The notes under the pieces are model-generated. The model was given only the letters and a program-made list of their open reading frames with translations. It was not told the DNA's origin and ran no database searches. From Lysobacterales bacterium UBA2790 (lineage in GTDB: Bacteria; Pseudomonadota; Gammaproteobacteria; Xanthomonadales; Xanthomonadaceae), in NCBI GenBank assembly GCA_002352135.1, contig DEHW01000070.1:2778-16086 (forward strand): a stretch of DNA of 13,309 nt, given 5' to 3'. Each line of letters starts with the position of its first letter. The stretch's first letter is position 1. Position numbers and translations under genes: made by a program. This document shows, one piece after another, positions 6,653-13,309 of the stretch.

Positions 6653-7357
6653 ATGATGCTCGACCCCGCAAGCACCACGATCTCTTTGCTTCATCCCGGC
6701 GAAGTTCACCTCTGGTGGTACGCCAGCCCAGCCATCGCCCCACGCGTAAGGCGAACGTATATTGACGCGGTGCTGCGGATCACCTTGTCGCGCTACGTGG
6801 CCATGCCACCGCAGGCCTTGCGCTTTGGTCGCGAATCGCGTGGCAGACCTTTTCTGCTGGATGTCGATGGCGCACCTGACTTCAATCTCAGCGACACCGA
6901 GGGCGGCACGGTGGTGGCGGTGGCGCGAGGTCTGCGCGTTGGCATCGATCTGGAGCGCATGGATCGGCAACCGCGAGTGCAAGCACTAGCGAAGCGCTAC
7001 TTCGGCAAGGATGAGGCGACCGCACTTGCGTCGCTCGACGGCGAGGCGGCGAGACGTGCTTTCCTCTTTGCCTGGACCGCCAAAGAGTCTTCCTGCAAGG
7101 CGACGGGCACGGGCATTTACGGATGGCTGGACCAGTGGACGTTCGCATGCGATGCCATTGGAAGCGACCCGCAGCTCACGCAGGTTCCGAACGACGCAAC
7201 GCCACTGGCGGCCTGGCAACATCGACGCGTGGCGCCCGCCGAAGGCTATACCGCAGTGCTCGCCGCAAAAGGAAGCATTGGCAGCCTTTCCATGTACCGC
7301 TCGAACGAGGCCCAGGCCATCGCGGCCTGGGCCGAGCATCGGGTTCAGTCGGAATAG
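6653..7357 (+). CDS. 4'-phosphopantetheinyl transferase superfamily protein
   Basis: The 234-residue protein fits the Sfp-type family, which moves phosphopantetheine from CoA to a serine of acyl or peptidyl carrier proteins. The motifs appear in order: GRPFLLDVDGAPDFNLS (64-80), the Mg-binding VGIDLE (96-101; Asp99, Glu101) and WTAKESSCKATGTGI (141-155; Trp141, Lys144, Glu145, Lys149, Gly152). The usual histidine after FNLS is aspartate here (Asp81); in Sfp the matching His90 contacts CoA, as I recall. ATG 6653 and ATG 6656 are adjacent alternatives and there is no strong ribosome binding site. No carrier protein or synthase gene is in the window, so the partner is unknown; it may be the holo-ACP activator of the cell or serve a remote biosynthetic cluster. 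Its last 13 bases overlap the 3' end of the convergent TPR gene. Confidence 0.9.
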   Translation: MMLDPASTTISLLHPGEVHLWWYASPAIAPRVRRTYIDAVLRITLSRYVAMPPQALRFGRESRGRPFLLDVDGAPDFNLSDTEGGTVVAVARGLRVGIDLERMDRQPRVQALAKRYFGKDEATALASLDGEAARRAFLFAWTAKESSCKATGTGIYGWLDQWTFACDAIGSDPQLTQVPNDATPLAAWQHRRVAPAEGYTAVLAAKGSIGSLSMYRSNEAQAIAAWAEHRVQSE

Positions 7358-9381
7358 CCCAGACGTGCTGCGACGGGCGCAAGAATGGCGAATGGCTCCG
7401 CCAAGACGTCGCTGTAAGCACGCCATTGGCCCAGGGACATGTGCTGCGCCAAGGCGCCGGGATTGACCGGCATGAACTGACTGGGTGAGGTTTCCAGAGC
7501 CCAGAACCCTGCCGCTTCAGCCAAGGCGGCAAGCGGGTCGGCATCCAGCGCATCGCTACGCAACAGATGAATGCGTTCCGGTGTCGACTGCTGTAGATCC
7601 AGAACCAGATTGATTCCCTGGGCCAGCCACGACGCGGCATGCGTGAGCGGCAGGACGGCGAAACGTTGAGCGCTGCCAAAGGCCAGCCAATTGAGCAGCA
7701 TGTCGCGCGGGTCAGCCAGCGCGACGACCAGACGCGAATGCGGAAGCGCACTGAAAATTTCCGCATCAACATGTGGCAAAACATCAATGACTTGCGCCTC
7801 GGTCTGACCGCGCTCGGCCAGCTTGGCGCGCCAAATGGCGTCCGCGCCCTGCTCCCCGTGATGGCCATCCTTCGGACGCAGCGGCCCAAGGCCGTCATTT
7901 CTTGCATTGACACCAAAGCGATCGATCACCACCGGCGCTGATTCGGCCAATGCAGCGCAAATGGCGTCGCCTTGGACGCCGGGAAACAGGCACAGCAGGC
8001 GTGGCACGCTGACTTCATCCGGCGCGGTCACGGTCGGCCCGGGCGGCAGAAACGCCGGTAAGGGCAAGCCCGCTTCGGTCTGCGTCCAGGCCTCGGTCCA
8101 GCGCGCAATGGCTTCCGATGGGGATTGCCGGAGCGACGCAGCCAGGCCAAGCAGGCCCAGCAAAGTGCGACGGAGAATCGGGTCTTTGCTGTCTGCCAGC
8201 AAGCTGGACAGGCGCGCCTCACCGGTCGCGGGATCGCGACGCAACTCGGCACGCGCCTTCACCAGCGCCGCCCCGACACGACGTGGATCGCGCGCCAGCA
8301 CCTGATCGGCCAAGGTCTCCGCCTCGTCCCCGCGTGCTTCCAGATCGGCGCGCTGCGCTGTGGCCTCAAGCGCTGCCAGGCTGTTCGGCAGCGCCTCACT
8401 CCAAGCCTTCAGGATGGCTGGGCCTACCGGATTCATGGCGTCCAGTCGGTAGCGCGCATCCCACAGCAGATCTTCACCGCGATGCTGCGCGATCAGACTG
8501 TCCAGAAATGCCCGCGCTTCGTCGGCGGCATCACGGGCGGCCCACATTTCGTGGAGAACGCGCAATACATCGGTTTGCCTTGGGAACAGGCTGAGGCTGC
8601 GATGAAACGCGCCGATGGCCGCACCCACATCGCGGCGACCCAATTGCAATTGGCCGAGTGCGCGCCAAGCACCGGCATCATTCGGATGCTGCTCGAGCAG
8701 AATCTTGAACTCGTCGCGCGCCTCGTCCAGTCGAGCTTCCTTCGCCAGCAGATTGATCAATTGGCGACGCGTACTGGCCGCATCCGGCCGCAGCTTGATG
8801 GCATTGCGCAGCGCGTCCTCAGCCAAGGCAGGCATGCCTCGCTGCTCATAGGCGGCAGCAAGGCTGATCTGCACCATCGGATCGTTGGGCAACAGCTTTG
8901 CGGCGGCATTGAAGTAGTTGAGCGCGGTATCTGGCTGCTGACGCGCGAGCTGCAGTTGACCTTCCAGCAGCAGCGTCTCCGGTCGATCCGCGCCGACTCG
9001 ACGAGCGAACTTCAGATGCGACTCGGCTGAGTCCAAGTTGCCTTCGGCAAGTTCAATCCGGGCAAGCGCCAAATAGGCGGCGAGGCTGTTTGGATCGAGC
9101 TGCACCGCGCGCTGCAGATCGGCGCGTGCAGAAGCTACCTCCGACGTGGCCAAGGCAAACTGCGCACGAGTGACATGAAATGCCGCGCGATCGGGTGCCA
9201 GCATCAGGGCCTGTTGCAAGGCGGCCTGTGCCTCCGGCCAGCGACGAAGCTGTTGCAATGAGACGGCCAGCAGATGATGCAAATCGGGGTTGCTCGGCAG
9301 TGCGGAAAGACCTTCGCGAGCGGCACGTTCGGCGGCAGGCGCGTCGCCACGACGCAGAGCCTGATGGATGACATCCAGCAT
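7345..9381 (-). CDS. TPR protein with degenerate sulfotransferase-like C-terminal domain
   Basis: The 678-residue product starts at ATG 9381, chosen over the frame opening at 9429 because AAGGT lies seven bases before it. Residues about 1-430 are back-to-back helical repeats with TPR spacing, for example LLAVSLQQLRRWPEAQAALQ and LAYLALARIELAEGN-like units, often ending in a proline. Residues about 455-678 recall the sulfotransferase domain common at the end of TPR proteins in this group: a strand at LLCLFPGVQGD (463-473), then HSRLVVALADPRDMLLNWL (548-566, the place of the 3'-phosphate-binding RDPRD motif) and a final RLGYSD. The first phosphosulfate-binding loop (normally PRSGTT) is absent, so catalytic activity is doubtful and a structural or binding role is likelier. 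There is no signal peptide. It lies 59 bases downstream of the YheT-like gene on the same strand and is probably the last gene of that cluster. Confidence 0.8.
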   Translation of the reverse strand: MLDVIHQALRRGDAPAAERAAREGLSALPSNPDLHHLLAVSLQQLRRWPEAQAALQQALMLAPDRAAFHVTRAQFALATSEVASARADLQRAVQLDPNSLAAYLALARIELAEGNLDSAESHLKFARRVGADRPETLLLEGQLQLARQQPDTALNYFNAAAKLLPNDPMVQISLAAAYEQRGMPALAEDALRNAIKLRPDAASTRRQLINLLAKEARLDEARDEFKILLEQHPNDAGAWRALGQLQLGRRDVGAAIGAFHRSLSLFPRQTDVLRVLHEMWAARDAADEARAFLDSLIAQHRGEDLLWDARYRLDAMNPVGPAILKAWSEALPNSLAALEATAQRADLEARGDEAETLADQVLARDPRRVGAALVKARAELRRDPATGEARLSSLLADSKDPILRRTLLGLLGLAASLRQSPSEAIARWTEAWTQTEAGLPLPAFLPPGPTVTAPDEVSVPRLLCLFPGVQGDAICAALAESAPVVIDRFGVNARNDGLGPLRPKDGHHGEQGADAIWRAKLAERGQTEAQVIDVLPHVDAEIFSALPHSRLVVALADPRDMLLNWLAFGSAQRFAVLPLTHAASWLAQGINLVLDLQQSTPERIHLLRSDALDADPLAALAEAAGFWALETSPSQFMPVNPGALAQHMSLGQWRAYSDVLAEPFAILAPVAARLGYSD

Positions 9382-9387
9382 GATTTG

Positions 9388-9392
9388 ACCTT
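9388..9392 (-). promoter_or_regulatory. Ribosome binding site of the TPR gene
   Basis: Read leftward, AAGGT stands seven bases before ATG 9381. No similar site precedes the upstream in-frame start at 9429, so the shorter start is preferred. Confidence 0.55.
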
Positions 9393-9440
9393 CGGGTTGA
9401 TGGACGGCGACAGCCGCCGCAGACGGCAAAGCGCCCTAGT

Positions 9441-10466
9441 TTACCTGCAGCCGGGGCCCAACCCATCGCCCGTCGGTGACGAACAAGCTTGAAGCAGACG
9501 TTGCGCCACGTACTCCTCGGCAAACCCACGCAGATGCCAGCCATCGAGAAAGCCGCAATGCCCGCCGTGTTCCGCGACATCAAGAGTAACGCACGGTGGC
9601 AGCTGCAGAGCGAGAAAATCCGCCAGCGGAATCACCGGGTCGTCGGCTGCAGTGAGAATGTGTGCGTTGATCGGCATGCTTGCGAGGCGATCTGCCGCGA
9701 TGGAGTAGCTGTCGAGATAGGCTTCAAGGCTTTGCAGGGGTGTGTGGCGCTCCACCAGCACACGGGTCAATTCGCGAATGCCGCTGTTGAACTCGTCCTT
9801 GCTGAAACGGAATCGATCCGGATAGAGCACCTGCTTGCGCCGCAAGGACTGCGTCCATTTGCGCATGAAGTAGTACTCGTAGAACCACGGCGAGTCTTCG
9901 ATCGCCTGCAGGCCCGCCGGAGGACTGACCACCGGGCAGATCGCGATGACGTGTTGCAATGGCAGGTGCGCAGACCGGGATTGCAACCCGACGCGCAGCG
10001 CGAAATTGCCACCGAGGGAGTAGCCCACCACGCCCATCCAACGTGGCTCGAAGCGTCGTGCCACCTCACTGACTGCATCGACGACCTCGCCCAGCTTGTT
10101 TGAACTGAACAGATCCGGATTCAAGTGATGGGTGTCGCCGTGATCGCGGAAATTCAGCCGAAACACATCGAAGCCGGACTGCAGCAGTCGCGCGGCGGTA
10201 TGCAGCACGTAGTTGGAGCGCGCGCTGCCCTCCCATCCATGCAGGAGCACCACCAGCCCGCTGCTTTGCGCCTGTGTCGTTTGCCGAGTGAGGAAGCCTT
10301 GCAGCAGAACGCCGTCACTGCACTCCAACAAGTGAGATTCGGCCGTGGACTCCACCAGTTGGCGGCGCTTTCTGGCCAACAGTCTACGCAGCCCACTCGA
10401 CGACAATACCGATTGCACATGCGGATTGCGCAACCAGCGTGGCGGCCGGTAGTCGCGCGGGTCCAT
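9441..10466 (-). CDS. YheT-like alpha/beta-fold hydrolase
   Basis: The 341-residue protein matches the YheT/COG0429 hydrolase family in length and pattern. The N-terminus has YRPPRWLRNPHVQSVL (6-21), typical of the family. HGWEGSARSNY (76-86) forms the oxyanion region, GYSLGGN (148-154) holds nucleophile Ser150, AADDPVIP (273-280) supplies the likely acid Asp276, and EHGGHCGF (299-306) supplies His303. It is a cytosolic or membrane-associated esterase of unknown substrate; relatives act on acyl esters. ATG 10466 shares its A with the TGA of the acyltransferase gene (TGATG), so translation is probably coupled. That coupling and the neighbouring thioesterase suggest a role in lipid or acyl turnover, which is inference. 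Confidence 0.92.
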   Translation of the reverse strand: MDPRDYRPPRWLRNPHVQSVLSSSGLRRLLARKRRQLVESTAESHLLECSDGVLLQGFLTRQTTQAQSSGLVVLLHGWEGSARSNYVLHTAARLLQSGFDVFRLNFRDHGDTHHLNPDLFSSNKLGEVVDAVSEVARRFEPRWMGVVGYSLGGNFALRVGLQSRSAHLPLQHVIAICPVVSPPAGLQAIEDSPWFYEYYFMRKWTQSLRRKQVLYPDRFRFSKDEFNSGIRELTRVLVERHTPLQSLEAYLDSYSIAADRLASMPINAHILTAADDPVIPLADFLALQLPPCVTLDVAEHGGHCGFLDGWHLRGFAEEYVAQRLLQACSSPTGDGLGPGCR

Positions 10467-11266
10467 CAGCTTGTCATCGCTGCCTGAATAGCGCTGCGGG
10501 CACTCTCTGCCAACTTGCGTCGGCCTTCTTCGTGAGTGTCGATCACAGCCAGAAAATGCACCTCTGCAATTCGGGAAGGATCACCCAGCAGACGCAGGAA
10601 ATTGCCCATGAAACTCTCGCCCTCGGCAAACGCGACCTGCATCTGTGCGCTTCCAGCCGAGCCATAGCGCAATGCTACGGGCTGCACGGGAACACGTGCC
10701 GCGACCGCAGGCTGAAAAATCCGCGCATGAAACGTTCGCACTGTCTGCCCGTCCGTCGTGCCACCTTCGGGAAACACGCCGACTGGCAGGCCAGCCTGCA
10801 GACGCTCCATCATCTGGTGCATCACGCCGTGCAACGATTCATTGCTGCCGCGTTGGTGGTAGATGGTTCCGCCGCGTCTTGCCAGCCAGCCGATCAAGGG
10901 CCAGCGACTGATCTCACTCTTGGCGACAAAGCCGACCGCGCATTGGCTATGAACCAGCTCGATGTCGATCCACGAGACATGGTTGGCAACCATCAAGGCA
11001 CCACCGCGATGCGGTTGTCCGAAGCGCAGGACGCGAAAGCCGAAGATCCGCATCAATCCAAGTGACCACCAGCGTATCGCGATGTGGTCGATGCGCTCGC
11101 CGAACACATGCAAACGACGCGTAATCGGGTTTATCAACGCGAGCGTCAGCGGCAACGAGAAGAGCAAATGCAACAACAACAAAGGAGTTCGCAACACATA
11201 ACGCAGCGGGCGCAGACCATCAGTTGGTGCTTGCGCAGACGTTGGAGGGATTGAGGGCGTGGGCAT
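10466..11266 (-). CDS. Lysophospholipid acyltransferase, PlsC-like (1-acylglycerol-3-phosphate acyltransferase family)
   Basis: The 266-residue protein starts at ATG 11266 behind AAGGTGAG. A hydrophobic N-terminal segment (about 27-46) anchors it in the inner membrane. The acyltransferase signature NHVSWID (95-101) supplies His96 and Asp101 of the HX4D catalytic pair, and FPEGGTTDG (165-173) is the glycerophosphate-binding motif. KSEISRWPLIGWLARRGG (116-133) is the usual block between them. PlsC enzymes add the second acyl chain to lysophosphatidic acid. This one may instead be a specialised LPLAT paralogue, since membrane-lipid genes often exist in several copies. It lies 59 bases downstream of the thioesterase gene and overlaps the hydrolase gene by one base. 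Confidence 0.92.
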   Translation of the reverse strand: MPTPSIPPTSAQAPTDGLRPLRYVLRTPLLLLHLLFSLPLTLALINPITRRLHVFGERIDHIAIRWWSLGLMRIFGFRVLRFGQPHRGGALMVANHVSWIDIELVHSQCAVGFVAKSEISRWPLIGWLARRGGTIYHQRGSNESLHGVMHQMMERLQAGLPVGVFPEGGTTDGQTVRTFHARIFQPAVAARVPVQPVALRYGSAGSAQMQVAFAEGESFMGNFLRLLGDPSRIAEVHFLAVIDTHEEGRRKLAESARSAIQAAMTS

Positions 11267-11325
11267 TGGCTCACCTTAACCAAGCCGGGTCGACGCGACC
11301 AGCGACTCGCGCGACAAAGGCCAAA

Positions 11326-11760
11326 TTACTCGTTGGAAATTCCGGCCTTGCCGTGCGGAACGATGGCCATGGTCAATCGCGAAATGCAGGTTTGACGACC
11401 GCGCTCATCCTCAATCCGGATGTCCCACACCTGGGTGCTGCGCCCAATATGGATCGGTCGGGCGGTGCCCGTGACCCAACCGGACGTGACAGCACGCAAG
11501 TGGTTGGCATTGATTTCAAGACCCACTGCCATCGCGTGCTCGGGGTCGATGTAGAGGGATGCACCCATGCTACCCAGCGTCTCGGCGAGTGCCACCGAAG
11601 CACCACCATGCAGCAGGCCGAACGGCTGGTGGGTGCGCTGGTCGACGGGCATTCGCCCGCGGATCAGGTCCGAACCGACCTCCAGAATCTCAATACCGAG
11701 GTGTTCAACCAAAGTCCCCCGCGAGCCCTCATTGAGGGCTGCGGGAGAGACGGCACGCAT
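11326..11760 (-). CDS. Hotdog-fold acyl-CoA thioesterase, YdiI/EntH-like
   Basis: From ATG 11760 the protein has 144 residues, the usual length of the PaaI/YdiI/EntH (TIGR00369) group. The core signature PFGLLHGGASVALAETLGSM (46-65) carries the HGG loop and the predicted catalytic Glu60. VGLEINANHLRAV (79-91) and the final strands complete a single hotdog domain, which acts as a dimer or tetramer in the cytosol. Relatives hydrolyse dihydroxynaphthoyl-CoA (MenI/YdiI), aryl carrier-protein thioesters (EntH) or general aryl- and acyl-CoAs, and the substrate cannot be told from sequence. ATG 11760 is preferred to GTG 11775 because AGGG lies five bases before it. The gene starts 18 bases after the DUF1232 stop codon, so the two are co-transcribed. 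Confidence 0.92.
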   Translation of the reverse strand: MRAVSPAALNEGSRGTLVEHLGIEILEVGSDLIRGRMPVDQRTHQPFGLLHGGASVALAETLGSMGASLYIDPEHAMAVGLEINANHLRAVTSGWVTGTARPIHIGRSTQVWDIRIEDERGRQTCISRLTMAIVPHGKAGISNE

Positions 11761-11765
11761 GCTTA

Positions 11766-11769
11766 CCCT
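11766..11769 (-). promoter_or_regulatory. Ribosome binding site of the thioesterase gene
   Basis: Read leftward, AGGG lies five bases before ATG 11760. The alternative GTG 11775 has only a GAGG almost touching it, so the internal ATG is the better start. Confidence 0.5.
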
Positions 11770-11778
11770 ACCCACGCC

Positions 11779-12387
11779 TCAGCTCACCCCAAAGATGCCC
11801 GGACGCCAACTGCGCGTGTAGCCTTTGCGCGCATAGCCACTGCTGCGGCCGTAGCCAGTGCCGAAGTCGCGTTCGCGGCGATTGTGCATACGCTCGATCA
11901 GTTCGTCGCGGCGTGCTTCAAGGAAGTCCTCGCGTGCGAGGCTTGATGGATCGACACCGCGCAATTTGGCTTCGCGAGCGCGGAAGTCGCAGAAGTCTTC
12001 ATACGCTTCCAACTCGTTGTGCAGTTCGCGCAGGCAGAGCTCGATCATTATGGCATCGTCAAGGTAGCCCAGCACTGGCACGTGATCGGGAATCACGTCC
12101 TTGGGATCGACGAAATACAACAGCGCAGAGACAACGCGTTGCCGATCGTCCTCAGGCAAAGCAAAGCCTGGGTCACGCAGCATGGCAATCAGAGAGTCCA
12201 AACCCAAAAGGCGGTCCCGCACAAAGTCAGGCAACTGGTTGGTCTTTGCTTCGGAGAGCAACTTGACCGCAGCCGCGACCACGTCATCGGATGACTTGCC
12301 TGATGCGGCCAGCTCGGCTGCCTTTTGCGCGGCCTTGAAGTGTTCGAGATCACTGTCACTCAAGTCGATGGTGATACTGATGGACAT
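11779..12387 (-). CDS. YkvA/DUF1232-domain protein
   Basis: The 202-residue protein carries the DUF1232 signature LLYFVDPKDVIPDHVPVLGY followed by LDDA (residues 89-112), a short membrane-associated segment of unknown function found in YkvA-like proteins. The N-terminal part (1-60) is helical and charged, and 110-170 is predicted helical with many acidic and basic residues. The last 32 residues (RERDFGTGYGRSSGYARKGY and on) are rich in Gly, Arg, Tyr and Ser and look disordered. ATG 12387 has AGGA about eight bases upstream. It is the first gene of the leftward cluster with the thioesterase, acyltransferase, hydrolase and TPR protein, and is divergent from thiC. I can give no biochemical function. 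Confidence 0.88.
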   Translation of the reverse strand: MSISITIDLSDSDLEHFKAAQKAAELAASGKSSDDVVAAAVKLLSEAKTNQLPDFVRDRLLGLDSLIAMLRDPGFALPEDDRQRVVSALLYFVDPKDVIPDHVPVLGYLDDAIMIELCLRELHNELEAYEDFCDFRAREAKLRGVDPSSLAREDFLEARRDELIERMHNRRERDFGTGYGRSSGYARKGYTRSWRPGIFGVS

Positions 12388-12545
12388 ACCGGATTCCTGC
12401 GCTATCGGTGTGGGCGTGAAGGCGAAAACGTCTACGCGTTGATGTAAACCTCGCCAGCCTAGCCAGCAGGCCGCGGGCGGTCAATCTCAATTGGTCTGCA
12501 TCGTGTGAATCGCCGACACTTCCGCCTCGGTCTGTGGTCCAATTG
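12388..12545. promoter_or_regulatory. Divergent promoter region between DUF1232 gene and thiC leader
   Basis: These 158 bases must contain the thiC promoter and probably that of the leftward cluster. By eye there is no clear sigma-70 promoter. TTGATG and TTGGTC are possible -35 boxes, but neither is followed by a good -10 at 16-18 bases. Confidence 0.3.
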
Positions 12546-12636
12546 GCGACAGGAAGCGGGGGTGCCGGGCTTAGTCCGGCTGAGAGAGTCCCTTTGAACC
12601 TGATCCGGTTGGTACCGGCGTAGGGAGCTTTGTCGC
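12546..12636 (+). ncRNA. TPP riboswitch (THI element)
   Basis: The conserved thiamine-pyrophosphate aptamer elements are all present in order: GGGGTGCC at the start of the core, CTGAGA (12580-12585), ACCTGATCCGG (12598-12608) and CGTAGGGA (12619-12626). The closing P1 helix pairs GCGACA (12546-12551) with TGTCGC (12631-12636). GCCGG with CCGGC, and CCGG with CCGG around GTTGGTA, form the arms. It lies 65 bases before the thiC start and is expected to lower thiC expression when TPP binds. Confidence 0.97.
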
Positions 12637-12640
12637 AGTG

Positions 12641-12661
12641 GCGCAGGGTGAATTCCTGCGT
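12641..12661 (+). promoter_or_regulatory. Hairpin in the thiC leader, possible expression platform
   Basis: CGCAGG (12642-12647) pairs with CCTGCG (12655-12660) around a seven-base loop, extendable by a G-U pair. It directly follows the aptamer but has no U-tract, so it is not a standard terminator. Control of translation, or Rho-dependent termination, is therefore likelier. The ribosome binding site (GAGA, 12693-12696) is weak. Confidence 0.5.
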
Positions 12662-12701
12662 GGTGCGCTCGCTTCGTAACCCATCGACAGCCGAGAACGC
12701 C

Positions 12702-13309
12702 ATGAATGCCCTGCCCAGCGATTTGATCCGTGAGACCTCTGCCCTCTCCGCTGATGTGACCCGCCCCATTCCCGGGTCTAGCAAGGTCCACGTCGGCGGC
12801 TCGCGCGCTGACCTGCGTGTGCCGATGCGCGAAATCCAGCAGGGCGATACGCCGCGCCTGTTTGGTGCCGAGCCCAATCCCGCGCTGACGGTCTACGATA
12901 CCTCCGGTCCGTACACCGATCCGGCCGCGAAGATCGACCTGACGCAGGGCTTGCCGAGCTTGCGCTCACGCTGGATCGAAGAGCGTGCTGACACCCAGCT
13001 ATTGCCGGCCATCAGTTCCGAATACGGGCGTGCTCGTCTTGCCGATTCGCGCCTGGATGCGGTTCGCTTTCCCAACCTGCACGCGCCGCGCAAGGCGCGT
13101 GTCGGCGCCAACGTCAGCCAGATGCACTATGCGCGACGCGGCATCGTTACGCCGGAAATGGAGTTTGTCGCAATCCGCGAAAACCAGCGCCGCGAAGCCC
13201 TGATCGAACAGGTGCGCGCGCAGGGTTTGGCGCGTGGGCGCTGGCAAGCCGGGCAGGATTTCGGCGCCGCGCTGCCGGGTGTGGTCACGCCCGAGTTCGT
13301 GCGCGACGA
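12702..13309 (+). CDS. thiC: Phosphomethylpyrimidine synthase ThiC (partial, N-terminal part)
   Basis: The frame opens at ATG 12702 and continues to the window edge for 202 codons, roughly the first third of a protein that is usually about 600-630 residues. It reads [20 protein letters not shown] at the start, with [29 protein letters not shown] and [18 protein letters not shown] further on, all typical of the ThiC N-terminal region. ThiC is a radical-SAM enzyme that rearranges aminoimidazole ribotide to hydroxymethylpyrimidine phosphate for thiamine synthesis. The catalytic domain and the C-terminal iron-sulfur cysteine motif lie outside the window. The TPP riboswitch upstream supports the call. 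Confidence 0.98.
   Translation, partial: MNALPSDLIRETSALSADVTRPIPGSSKVHVGGSRADLRVPMREIQQGDTPRLFGAEPNPALTVYDTSGPYTDPAAKIDLTQGLPSLRSRWIEERADTQLLPAISSEYGRARLADSRLDAVRFPNLHAPRKARVGANVSQMHYARRGIVTPEMEFVAIRENQRREALIEQVRAQGLARGRWQAGQDFGAALPGVVTPEFVRD

Noticed and set aside
8125..9030. A 301-residue plus-strand frame opposite the TPR gene
   Set aside because: It is a shadow of the TPR gene, with no ribosome binding site or domain pattern that I can recognise.
11287..11300. Small inverted repeat GGTCG/CGACC between thioesterase and acyltransferase genes
   Set aside because: A five-base stem with no U-tract in a 59-base gap within a co-directional gene cluster; too weak to call a terminator.
11224..11946. 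A 240-residue plus-strand frame opposite the thioesterase
   Set aside because: It is antisense to a well-supported hotdog thioesterase and the end of the DUF1232 gene, with no motif of its own.
12356..12877. A 173-residue minus-strand frame across the thiC leader
   Set aside because: It is the complement of the TPP riboswitch and the start of thiC, both of which are unmistakable.

Overview
The window is about 13.3 kb of GC-rich, densely coding DNA with no mobile element, tRNA, rRNA or CRISPR array that I can see. L28 and L33 closely match the gammaproteobacterial forms. A TPP riboswitch sits before thiC, and there is a YheT-type hydrolase. An ECF sigma gene sits next to a transmembrane Ser/Thr kinase with a TPR-like tail. 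Together these suggest a gammaproteobacterium, most likely of the Xanthomonadales/Lysobacterales. This placement is inference from protein character; no taxonomic search was possible.

Left part (1-5904): two signalling modules sit head to head around a 109-base spacer. Leftward runs a conventional ECF sigma factor (1158-1748), a 109-residue single-pass membrane protein overlapping it by ATGA (832-1161), and a secreted or lipoprotein PDZ protein that leaves the window (1-788). This reads as a sigma, candidate anti-sigma and envelope-sensor operon. Rightward runs a second, different ECF sigma factor of the TIGR02999 type (1858-2421), a transmembrane Ser/Thr kinase with a TPR-like C-terminus (2471-4930) and a MenA/UbiA-type prenyltransferase (4963-5904). 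The second sigma factor lacks the acidic residues usual in region 2.2 and has a threonine there, beside a kinase gene. That fits phosphorylation-controlled sigma activity and is the most interesting point in the window.

Middle part (5905-9381): a terminator ends the leftward rpmB-rpmG operon (ribosomal proteins L28 and L33). Divergent from rpmB is a 4'-phosphopantetheinyl transferase (6653-7357). Its 3' end overlaps by 13 bases the 3' end of a leftward gene for a TPR protein with a degenerate sulfotransferase-like C-terminus (7345-9381).

Right part (9441-13309): upstream of the TPR gene, and leftward with it, lies a compact cluster: DUF1232/YkvA-like protein, hotdog thioesterase, PlsC-like acyltransferase and YheT-like hydrolase, the last two joined by a one-base stop/start overlap. 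Several of these act on acyl chains or membranes. Divergent from this cluster, a TPP riboswitch (12546-12636) precedes thiC, whose first 202 codons are in the window.
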